From the NCBI RefSeq assembly GCF_022808675.1, contig NZ_JAKZKV010000015.1, forward strand, positions 34,203 to 98,202: a DNA stretch of 64,000 bases, given 5' to 3'. Positions 53,740 to 62,437 of this stretch are shown here, piece after piece; positions within the stretch are counted from its first letter, which is position 1, and the number at the start of each line of letters is the position of its first letter. The position numbers were made by a program, and so were the translations under genes. The DNA comes from Parabacteroides sp. FAFU027. GTDB taxonomy: Bacteria > Bacteroidota > Bacteroidia > Bacteroidales > UBA7332. The notes beneath the pieces are model-generated. The model was not told where the DNA came from. It saw nothing but the letters and a program-made list of their open reading frames with translations, and ran no database searches.

Positions 53740-56700
53740 TCACAATTGGAGATTTAATCCTAAGTTAAATGACTTCATCACCGGATAACCGACACTCAGT
53801 GTCTCCGGATCTACGATCTTGAGATGATCCCAGTTATAGAGATCCAGACCGCGTATAAACAGTTTCACGTTGCGGACATTGTGTTTTGACAAAAATGACT
53901 GAGGCAAAGAATATGACAATTCAACAGTTCTTAACCGAAGAAAATCACCATTGCGATACCAAAAGGTAGATGCACGGTAGTTATTGGAGTTGCCCAGTGT
54001 AGTCAGGCGCGGGTAATTGGCTGTTTCAGCTGTCTCCGGAGTCCAGGAATTAGCTGCGAAAGTCGATATGCGTGACGATCCGCTCTGAAGTGGCCAGAAT
54101 ATGGCCGCATTATCTCCGAGGTAAACGCTCCGGCCCAATTGCGATTGCAAAAACCCGGAGAGCTCAAACCCCTTGTAACGGACAGCCAGATCCAGTCCCA
54201 ACTCCGCTTTTGGAAGGCTTGGATTAAAAAATGGCTTTCTGTCGTTGTTGTCTATCTTGCCGTCATTATTCTGGTCTTTGTATTTCAGGTCGCCCGGTTT
54301 TACGGATCCAAAAGTCTGCTGGGGGCTGTTGTCTATGTCGCTCTGGTCTTTGTAGAAGCCGACACACTCCAGCATAAACGGTTGGTTGATCTGATTTCCG
54401 GTAGTCAGGAGATAAGACTCCGGCTGCGACTCTTCGTTCACTTTCAGAATCTTATTGATATTGTATGACCCATTGATTCCGGCCCGGAAACCCCAGTCTT
54501 TGAGTTGCTTGTTGTATGAGGCGACAAACTCAATGCCTTTTCGCTCCGTAGTTCCGGCGTTTACGTTAGCAACAGCTCCGCCAAAGATTGCGGGAACAAT
54601 ACCCGAACTGCTGGTCAGAATGTCGTTCCGACGCTCCAGATATACGTTAGCCGAAACCGAGATATTTTTCAAAAGTCCTGCTTCTGCGCCGGCTTCGTAC
54701 TTGTAAGCTTTTTCAAAAGAAAAGTTTTCGTTGGGATAAGTACCTTCTGCCAAACCGCTGGCACCTGTATTGGACGCGCCGAAAACCCATCCGTTAGCGC
54801 TCGCATATTGCCTTATGTAGGAGAAACGCTCACCCACGTAGCTGTTGCCCACCAGACCTGCCGATGCACGCAACTTCAGATAATCAATGGCTTTCGCAGA
54901 CTTCAGGAAATCCTCTTCCGACAGTAACCATCCGGCAGAAATCGCCGGAAAGAATCCGAAACGTCTGCTTTTGGCAAAACGCTCAGTTCCGCTGTAGGAA
55001 CAAGAAAATTCACCGAAGTATTTTTTATTGTAATCGTAACCGACACGTCCTCCGACAAACTGATAATAGTACGGACTGGCATTTCCATCCAAAATGTATT
55101 TATCCTGATGATACATCACCATCGAATTCAGGTGGTGGTGGGTAGAGAACGAACTTTTGTATTCTGTAAATCCTTCAATCGTCATGCGGTCGTCCTGTCC
55201 GTCTGTATCAGGTCCAAATGCCGCCAAAGGGCTGGCTGTGCCGACCAGCGAACTCAGGATAACGTTTCCAGTTACCGGATCCTGTCCCAGTACGTCCTGA
55301 ACCTGATACTTACGATCCCATCCCTCGCGGTTGGTGTAGCTGTTGTCGTATCCGAAACGCAATCCCATGCTTACCCCACGGATAAGGTCACTCAGGTCGT
55401 AGCGGGTTTCCACGTTGGTCATCACAGCCCGATCATTGTACCGGCGGTAACCACGAGTCAGAAACTCTGCCATCGGGTTGACGGCATTGGTCGAGTTTCC
55501 GCCATAGGTAGTCTTATTTACATAAATAGGGTAAAGGTTGCCCGGAGTCTTGTAGAAGTAGTTCCACATGTCCGTAGCCGATAGCATCGGACGGTTTCTG
55601 GTGTCGATCTGGCCACTGATGTCTGCCTTCAGTGTCCAGTTTTTGGCTATATTCACATCCATATTCGAACGAAAACGGAATTGTTTCGTTTCCGTATTTG
55701 TACTGTACCCCATCAAAGAATTGGTGTGGTCATAGATTCCTTCAGCACCGTAATAGTTCAGAGAAACATAGTACCGGCCAACATCATTTCCTCCCGAAAT
55801 GTTGATGTCTGCCTGACGATGCGGAGCGGAACTTTTGGTCATTTCCTTAACCCAGTCAATGTTAGGGTAATAATACGGATCGCCGGTTTTATAGTTATCA
55901 ATATTAAAAGCGGAATAATGGTAATTCAACGCACTTGAAGGAAGACCATCCATGGCGTAAGCTTTACTGTATTTTGATGCAAAGTCATACGACGACAGAA
56001 ACTTCGGAATACGTGTAGGCATATCCATAGCCATCTGTACAGATGCATTTACTTTGACAGGACCTGTCGATCCGCGTTTGGTCGTGATCAGGATCACACC
56101 GTTTGCACCGCGTGCCCCGTAAATCGCTGTTGCAGATGCATCTTTCAGAATCGCAATTTTATCGACATCCTCTACCTGAATGGTACTCATATCGCGCTCG
56201 AAGCCGTCTACGACAACCATAGGCTGATTGTTGGCCGAACCCAGGGTTGCATTTCCCCGTATGCCAAAATATGACGGAACATCGCCGCCAGGCTCACTCT
56301 GCCCCTGTTGCAAAACAAGACCCGGAAGCTTGCCGTAAAGAGCCGCGCCCAGATTGGATACGGAGTTGTGCAGCTGATTTCCGTTAAGAATATTCATCGA
56401 GGAGCTGATCAAGCCCTGCTCCACAGTACCGAATGCGACCTGCTGTTTTTCTTCAAGCGGTTTGCGTCTCAGTATAATGTATTGATTTGGCTGACTAGCC
56501 TGTAATGTTTCAAGCCGATACCCGTCCTTACCGATCAGCAGGGTAGCCGATGCATTGGCTTTGAAAGCCACTACTCCGCGGGGAGAAGAGGTTTCGCTGA
56601 TCTGTGTTCCGTTGACCCTGACGTAAGCATCCTTTACCGGTTCCAGGTTTTCATCGACTACTACAGCCCTGATATTTTGTTCCTGTGCGGACAAGCCCAA

Positions 56701-56769
56701 CAGCGGAGTACATATTGCAAACAGCATAAAAGCTCTTATCCTGTTGTTTAATCTGATTCTTTTCTTCAT
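53740..56769 (-). CDS. SusC/RagA-family TonB-dependent transporter B
   Basis: 1009 residues from the ATG at 56769 (MKKRIRLNNRIRAF). Signal peptide ends at GLSAQ. An N-terminal beta-sandwich domain (about 30-115) is more divergent than the usual CarboxypepD_reg-like domain. The plug (about 120-235) has ALYGKLPGLVL, VVVDGFERDM and AILKDASATAIYGARGANGVILIT. A 22-strand barrel follows to the terminal aromatic strand FNLGLNLQL. It imports glycan fragments with TonB energy. No N-terminal STN domain, so it is not expected to signal to FecR. Confidence 0.96.
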   Translation of the reverse strand: MKKRIRLNNRIRAFMLFAICTPLLGLSAQEQNIRAVVVDENLEPVKDAYVRVNGTQISETSSPRGVVAFKANASATLLIGKDGYRLETLQASQPNQYIILRRKPLEEKQQVAFGTVEQGLISSSMNILNGNQLHNSVSNLGAALYGKLPGLVLQQGQSEPGGDVPSYFGIRGNATLGSANNQPMVVVDGFERDMSTIQVEDVDKIAILKDASATAIYGARGANGVILITTKRGSTGPVKVNASVQMAMDMPTRIPKFLSSYDFASKYSKAYAMDGLPSSALNYHYSAFNIDNYKTGDPYYYPNIDWVKEMTKSSAPHRQADINISGGNDVGRYYVSLNYYGAEGIYDHTNSLMGYSTNTETKQFRFRSNMDVNIAKNWTLKADISGQIDTRNRPMLSATDMWNYFYKTPGNLYPIYVNKTTYGGNSTNAVNPMAEFLTRGYRRYNDRAVMTNVETRYDLSDLIRGVSMGLRFGYDNSYTNREGWDRKYQVQDVLGQDPVTGNVILSSLVGTASPLAAFGPDTDGQDDRMTIEGFTEYKSSFSTHHHLNSMVMYHQDKYILDGNASPYYYQFVGGRVGYDYNKKYFGEFSCSYSGTERFAKSRRFGFFPAISAGWLLSEEDFLKSAKAIDYLKLRASAGLVGNSYVGERFSYIRQYASANGWVFGASNTGASGLAEGTYPNENFSFEKAYKYEAGAEAGLLKNISVSANVYLERRNDILTSSSGIVPAIFGGAVANVNAGTTERKGIEFVASYNKQLKDWGFRAGINGSYNINKILKVNEESQPESYLLTTGNQINQPFMLECVGFYKDQSDIDNSPQQTFGSVKPGDLKYKDQNNDGKIDNNDRKPFFNPSLPKAELGLDLAVRYKGFELSGFLQSQLGRSVYLGDNAAIFWPLQSGSSRISTFAANSWTPETAETANYPRLTTLGNSNNYRASTFWYRNGDFLRLRTVELSYSLPQSFLSKHNVRNVKLFIRGLDLYNWDHLKIVDPETLSVGYPVMKSFNLGLNLQL

Positions 56770-56823
56770 AATACTTTCTTGGTATATTTGAATTTTGGAT
56801 AATCTCAAAAGGCTTACCGGGCG

Positions 56824-58635
56824 TTACCAACCCGGATTCTGAATGATACCTTTCAACTTATTGACCTCTGATGGCGGGAATGGATGCAAATAGTAATGCT
56901 CAAACCACGGACGTGTCTCGTAGATATACTTTTTGTAAGTATACTGGCCGTTGTTTTTCTTGGTTACCTTCAGGTCATAGATCGGACCTTTGAACGTATC
57001 ACCCATTTTCCATCTCTTCAAATCGAAAAAGCGGCTATCCTCGAAGCCCAGCTCTATGGCTCTCTCCTTTTGGATCTGAACCCGCATTTTGGCTTTCGTA
57101 TTGATCAGCGATTCATTCAGGGCAGGCATGCCTGATCTGGCTCGGATCGTATTGACCCTGGCGTAAACGTCAGCAACGGGTTTGCTGTCTTCATCGCCGT
57201 AATATTCATTCAACGCTTCTGCCAGATTGAGATACATCTCCGTCAGACGCATGTAAGGAGTAAATGGACGCCATTGGTTAGGCGAGGTATAACTGGTATT
57301 GTTCAGGTACCCGTAAATGTATTTGGTCAAATAATAAGCAAACTGAGCATTGCCGCGCTTTCCGTTGACACCCCCATTGGCAATATTACCGTTTTCGGCA
57401 TCCCATATTTGCAGGGTTGCAGTAGGTAACTCCGGCAATACCTCACCGTTGTACGCGATCAGCTGTTTGAAGCGTGGATCCAGGTTGTCATACGGATAAG
57501 TAGGTTTATTAATTGGAGTGATGGTATCTGTATCCCAGTTGCGATAAGTACCGTCTTTTAGCTGAAACATCTCTACAAAGTTCTGGGTAGGCAGATTGGA
57601 ACTATAACCGTTGAAAGGTGCGCCACGCGGCTTCCAGTTTACAAAGTTTCCATAATCAGTATACACGCCGGTCAGGATATACGGCATAATGATCTCTGTA
57701 TTCCCCTTGGATGGCAGGTACTGATATGCCGCCGTAAAGTTTTTGGTAACATCGCCTACATTTGTCAGCTTCATGCCGTACAATTCGCAGGTATCGATAG
57801 TTGCTTTGATCTCATCAGCAGCAGTTTTCCATAGTTCTTTGTCGTATTTCATCAGACATATCAGGTTACTGTTGGTACCCAGATTGTCCATGTAGGGTCT
57901 ATCGCTGTTAAATAAAGGACTTGCCATATACAACAACGTTCTGGCTTTGATCCCCATCGCCATGGCTTTGGAGGCGCGTCCGAAATCATTGCGGTCAGTG
58001 ATAATAGCCGGAAAATCGGGCATGGCGATAACCTCGTCACAAAGCTGTACAATGTATTTGTAGGTATCTTCCAGCGAGGAACGGGGAATGGCTGATTCTT
58101 CGGTGGTAACAAAAAATTTCTTAGCCAGCGGCACTCCGCCATAACGCTTCATCAGTTCGAAATAATGCATGGCAATCATAGCCTTAGCTTCACCCTTGAT
58201 CCTGTCTTTCTGTGCCTGAGTGGCATCCGGCACTTCATCGGTGCGCTGAAGCAACTTCCAGCCAATGCGGATGGCTTTATAATGGTATCCGAAGCGATCC
58301 TCACCCAGAGAATTGTTGGAAACCCACTCGGCAGCAACAGTTCCTTTGTTAAACTGGTGTGCCCCGTAGGCGCTCTGGGCATAATATCCACAGCCTATAT
58401 CCGATGCGGCATCAAGTAAGGAGCGATCCAGGCGGGTGGAAGCAAATGGCATTTGGTTGACATTGTAGGTGTACATCGTCGAGAGATATTTCTCAACATT
58501 GGTCCGTTGGGTAAAGACTGAGTCTTCATTGAATTCCAGTACAGGAGGAAACTCCAGGTAGTTTTCGCATGCCGTAAAGGTCAGCATGAGGCAAAAGACG
58601 TGGAGCCCAAAAAGTATTTTTATTATTTTTTTCAT
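56824..58635 (-). CDS. SusD/RagB-family lipoprotein A
   Basis: 603 residues. Lipobox LMLTFTACENYLEFPP with Cys at about 23. SusD blocks are IAMHYFELMKRYGGVPLAKKF, IKARTLLYMASPLFNSD, RLTEMYLNLAEALNEYYG, VQIQKERAIELGFEDSRFFDLKRW and a closing LKGIIQNPGW. It pairs with SusC-A, whose gene ends 56 bases upstream; SusC-B starts 54 bases downstream. The shared order suggests one transcript for both pairs. Confidence 0.96.
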   Translation of the reverse strand: MKKIIKILFGLHVFCLMLTFTACENYLEFPPVLEFNEDSVFTQRTNVEKYLSTMYTYNVNQMPFASTRLDRSLLDAASDIGCGYYAQSAYGAHQFNKGTVAAEWVSNNSLGEDRFGYHYKAIRIGWKLLQRTDEVPDATQAQKDRIKGEAKAMIAMHYFELMKRYGGVPLAKKFFVTTEESAIPRSSLEDTYKYIVQLCDEVIAMPDFPAIITDRNDFGRASKAMAMGIKARTLLYMASPLFNSDRPYMDNLGTNSNLICLMKYDKELWKTAADEIKATIDTCELYGMKLTNVGDVTKNFTAAYQYLPSKGNTEIIMPYILTGVYTDYGNFVNWKPRGAPFNGYSSNLPTQNFVEMFQLKDGTYRNWDTDTITPINKPTYPYDNLDPRFKQLIAYNGEVLPELPTATLQIWDAENGNIANGGVNGKRGNAQFAYYLTKYIYGYLNNTSYTSPNQWRPFTPYMRLTEMYLNLAEALNEYYGDEDSKPVADVYARVNTIRARSGMPALNESLINTKAKMRVQIQKERAIELGFEDSRFFDLKRWKMGDTFKGPIYDLKVTKKNNGQYTYKKYIYETRPWFEHYYLHPFPPSEVNKLKGIIQNPGW

Positions 58636-58691
58636 ACGATATTGCTATTATGATACTTCAAGATTCTATTGTCGTAAGCAAAGCCTACCCG

Positions 58692-61600
58692 TCAGAACTG
58701 TAAGTTGACTCCTAAGTTATACACCGCCAACTGTGGATAATTGATGTCCGAAATTTTTCCGTTTTCGGGATCTACAATTTTCAGCTTGTCCCACGTCAGG
58801 AGGTTCTGTCCACTCAGGTAAATCTTCAGGTTGCTCAGTCCCGCACGTTTGATCAGGCGGGTTTTGAAAGTGTATGAAACCTGAAGGTTTTTCAAGCGGA
58901 GATACGAGGCATCCCGTTGCCACAATGTGGAAGCATAATAATTGGACTGGTTGGAGTAGTTGACGGTCAAAATCGGTCGTGTAGCCGTAGCCGCAGTCTG
59001 TGGCGTCCATCTTTCATACTTCACCTCGTCAAGAATCTGCCCGTAAGCCAATCCCGGCTGTTGCATAAAACCGTCGACCATCACCGATACATTGGCAGTT
59101 CCCTGGAACAAAAAGTCAAGGTCAAAACCTTTGTAAGAGACTCCGCCTGAGAATCCGTAGTTGACCTCAGGGAAAGTAGGGTAACCAATAGGAATGCGGT
59201 CTCTGTCATTGATCACTCCATCGCCGTTGATGTCGGCATACTTGACATCTCCGGGTTTGGATACCCCTGAAAACTGTACGGGTGATTGTGCCACGTCGTT
59301 GGCATCCTTAAAGAAACCGATGAATTTATATCCGAACGGCTGTTCGTTGCGGCGACCTGTTTTTGCCAGATAAGGGTTCAGATAATCATACGCTTCATCA
59401 GTGTAAAGCACTTTGTTTCTTGCAAATGAATAGTTACCCTTCAGGCGATAATTCACAGATCCGATTTTGTCGTCCCAGCCCAATTCCAGCTCTACACCGC
59501 GGTTTTTCATGATACCGAGGTTTTCGACCGCACTTGTGGCTGCAAACATTGCCGGCACCGTATTCCGGGTACCCAGAATGTCTTTTCGCTTCTCGTAGAA
59601 ATAGTCAAACGTCATGCTCAATCGTTGATTCAGCATCTTCAGGTCGAAGCCGTAATCCTGCTTACGCGCCTTTTCCCAGGTCACGTACTGGTTACCCAGC
59701 CTGTCTTCGGTATATCCGCCCATCGAGGTGTAATCCTCACTAAAACGGGCGCCATAGGATGCAATGTATTTTGAAGGATAATACAAGAAGCGAGAGCCTC
59801 CTTTGTCATTACCGACAATACCGTATGAAGCTCTGAGCTTGAAGTGGCTTACCAGATTGTCTGATATTATTTTCTTGAAAAATGGTTCGTCGGAAAGCAA
59901 CCAACCTCCCGAAACAGCAGGAAAAAAACCAAACCGCCGTCCTGCAGCAAAGTTTTCAGAACCGTTGTACCCCAGGTTCAATTCAGTAAAATAACGGGAA
60001 TTATAGTTGTAGGTGAAACGCTCTACCAGTCCTAAGTATGATACCGGAACAGCTGACGGATCATCTACGTTAAAACGCTGCTTGTTCTGGTTATAAAGCA
60101 CCAGCTCCGAAATATTGTGCTTGTTGAAACTCTTTTCGTAGCTCAATCCGGCCTCCAGATACTCTTTGATACTGCGTGAACCAAATGAAGTACTGCTTAA
60201 GCCTCCGAGACTGGGGTCGGTAGAGTTGTACAACTTATACACTGGGACATGCACATCATTTATCACCGAATCCTTCAACGTATAGATCGCCGGAGTCCGC
60301 GATCGCTGGATGCTGTAGCTGTATTGAGTATCATAAGAGTATTTCACCCGGGCGGTCAGCCCTTTGGTGATGAAATCAAGCTTCTGATCCAGGCTGATGT
60401 TTGATTGAACTTTATTGGAAGTGTTACGGGTAAAACCGGTACTCATGGTAGCTATGAGGTTGGCATTTCTGCGGCCCTCCAGATAGACGATATTTCCATC
60501 CACAACACCCGGAGTGTAGGGTGCAGCTGTGGTTACAATCTGGCTGTACACGCTTCCGTTTACCCCCAAATCGCGATTGGATATGCCTGTGATTGATCCG
60601 ATGTTAAAGTTCAGCTTTGTAGTCGGAGTCAGGTTTACGTCCAGATTTGTCCTTACATTGTATCTTTCATAATGGTCATTATTGCTGTATCCGTATGGCT
60701 TATTGAAATTTTTGTAAAGGCCGTCCTGGTTTTGGTAACCCAGAGAGACGTAATATCGTGCAAATTTCGATCCTCCACTCACATTCACATTATGTTGTGA
60801 CTGGGCTGAATATTTGTTCATAATCAATTTGAACCAGTCTACGTTGGGATGGAAAATCGGATCGGTGCCATCCTTATAGTACTGGATGTCACTTGCCGAA
60901 TAGCTCAGCTGTGATGGTGTAAGCAGAGGATTGTCATTGAGCTCTCCTTCGTTACGTAAAATGGCGTAATCGTAACTGTTAGCAAACTTTGGCAAACGAA
61001 CCGCCTGGTTTAACGCAAAATTACCCGAATAGGTAACCTTAGCCGGTCCCTCTTTTCCCTGTTTGGTCGTTACCACGATTACGCCGTTTGCACCGCGCAC
61101 CCCGTACACTGCCGTCGAAGCGGCATCCTTCAGTATGGTCATCGATTCGATTTCATTCATATCCAGCTGACTAAAATCTCGTTCGACACCATCTACAACC
61201 ACCAATGCGCTGGTTGTATTATAAGTACCGCTACCTCGGATACGGAAAGTCACATTATCATTACCCGGCTGACCTGAGTTTTGTCGGGAAAAGACGCCAG
61301 TAGCACGACCTACCAACGCTTGGGTTGCATTGACTACCGGCGATTTCAGCATCTCTGTCGATGATATGGTAGACAGCGATCCGGTTACGTTGATCTTCTT
61401 CTGTGTACCGTACCCCACAACCACGACTTCGTTTACCAGGTGGCTTTTGGGTTCCAGCGTAATCCGGGCAAGTACTCCCGGTTCGATAAATATCTCTTTC
61501 TTTTCATATCCCATATAGGATATCTCTACCAGTGTCTTCTTAATTACACCCGGCAGATTGAATTTTCCGTCGATATCGGTCACAGTTCCACTGTTTCCGT

Positions 61601-61835
61601 CCTTAATTTTCACAATTGCACCAATGACCGACTGTCCGAAGTTGTCCCTGACAACTCCGGAAACACCTTTTCCCCTGGCTGTTGTACCCGGAGTCGGCTT
61701 GCCGGATTGTGCATTGACTACAAGAATAAAGCAAAACACCAAGCTAAAGGCCAACAGCCTCCGGCTCAGATTTCCTTTACATTCAGCTGTAATCTTAGAA
61801 GGTATCCATCTTACTTTCCTTGACAAACATTTCAT
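58692..61835 (-). CDS. SusC/RagA-family TonB-dependent transporter A
   Basis: 1047 residues. The signal region is preceded by about 27 charged residues (MKCLSRKVRWIPSK...), so a shorter start is possible. The CarboxypepD_reg-like domain (about 58-140) contains VSGVVRDNFGQSVIGAIVKIKD and DIDGKFNLPGV. The TonB box/plug follows with VVVGYGTQKKINVTGS, ALVVVDGVERDF and ILKDAASTAVYGVRGANGVIVVTT, then the barrel ends YNLGVNLQF. It imports oligosaccharides with SusD-A. An STN signalling domain is absent. Confidence 0.96.
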   Translation of the reverse strand: MKCLSRKVRWIPSKITAECKGNLSRRLLAFSLVFCFILVVNAQSGKPTPGTTARGKGVSGVVRDNFGQSVIGAIVKIKDGNSGTVTDIDGKFNLPGVIKKTLVEISYMGYEKKEIFIEPGVLARITLEPKSHLVNEVVVVGYGTQKKINVTGSLSTISSTEMLKSPVVNATQALVGRATGVFSRQNSGQPGNDNVTFRIRGSGTYNTTSALVVVDGVERDFSQLDMNEIESMTILKDAASTAVYGVRGANGVIVVTTKQGKEGPAKVTYSGNFALNQAVRLPKFANSYDYAILRNEGELNDNPLLTPSQLSYSASDIQYYKDGTDPIFHPNVDWFKLIMNKYSAQSQHNVNVSGGSKFARYYVSLGYQNQDGLYKNFNKPYGYSNNDHYERYNVRTNLDVNLTPTTKLNFNIGSITGISNRDLGVNGSVYSQIVTTAAPYTPGVVDGNIVYLEGRRNANLIATMSTGFTRNTSNKVQSNISLDQKLDFITKGLTARVKYSYDTQYSYSIQRSRTPAIYTLKDSVINDVHVPVYKLYNSTDPSLGGLSSTSFGSRSIKEYLEAGLSYEKSFNKHNISELVLYNQNKQRFNVDDPSAVPVSYLGLVERFTYNYNSRYFTELNLGYNGSENFAAGRRFGFFPAVSGGWLLSDEPFFKKIISDNLVSHFKLRASYGIVGNDKGGSRFLYYPSKYIASYGARFSEDYTSMGGYTEDRLGNQYVTWEKARKQDYGFDLKMLNQRLSMTFDYFYEKRKDILGTRNTVPAMFAATSAVENLGIMKNRGVELELGWDDKIGSVNYRLKGNYSFARNKVLYTDEAYDYLNPYLAKTGRRNEQPFGYKFIGFFKDANDVAQSPVQFSGVSKPGDVKYADINGDGVINDRDRIPIGYPTFPEVNYGFSGGVSYKGFDLDFLFQGTANVSVMVDGFMQQPGLAYGQILDEVKYERWTPQTAATATRPILTVNYSNQSNYYASTLWQRDASYLRLKNLQVSYTFKTRLIKRAGLSNLKIYLSGQNLLTWDKLKIVDPENGKISDINYPQLAVYNLGVNLQF

Positions 61836-62437
61836 ATAGGTATAATAATTTTAAGTGAGTAATAGTGTCTGTTTTTTTGTTCTTCGCAGCGTCATATGCT
61901 GAATTTCAGGCGGGCGATCGCATTGATAATAGAGAGTGCAGTCATTTTTCATGTTCGTATTTGTTTTAAAGTTGATACTATAAACCATTTTCCGGTTTAT
62001 ACTTCAGCTATTGTTTCCGTAGTATTGCCGGCTTTGCCTTCGCACGCTTTTCAGTATTGTTAAACACTAACAATCAGAGTAGTGCACACAAACTCCCGTT
62101 TAGCACAGGGTCAGTATCAGGCCGGAAATACTTCCTCTGTCTGGCCGGATACTGATATTGGTCCTGTTTTTGTTCCACGATATTACGGAAAGCTGTAATA
62201 ACCGAAACAGCCATTTTCCGTCAAAGAGCGGAACTCCCCCGGACATTAATCTCGTGTGTTCGCTATTGATTTGTATATCGGTGAAGAGAGGGAAACACTC
62301 ACAGGAAGACAGCATTTACCTTTTATTAACTACACAAAGAGGACTTACACAAAAAGATGTCCCCTCAGAGAGCTATAAAAGATTTTGTATCCTTAGCTGA
62401 TTTCTGAAGAGACCTCTTTTCAATCTTCCGGGAAATA
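61836..62437. other. Intergenic region upstream of the SusC-A gene
   Basis: 602 bases between the 3' end of DUF4832 copy B and SusC-A, both minus strand. It should hold the SusC-A promoter and leader, but I find no convincing TAnnTTTG on the minus strand. No credible gene; a few short open frames are background. Confidence 0.5.
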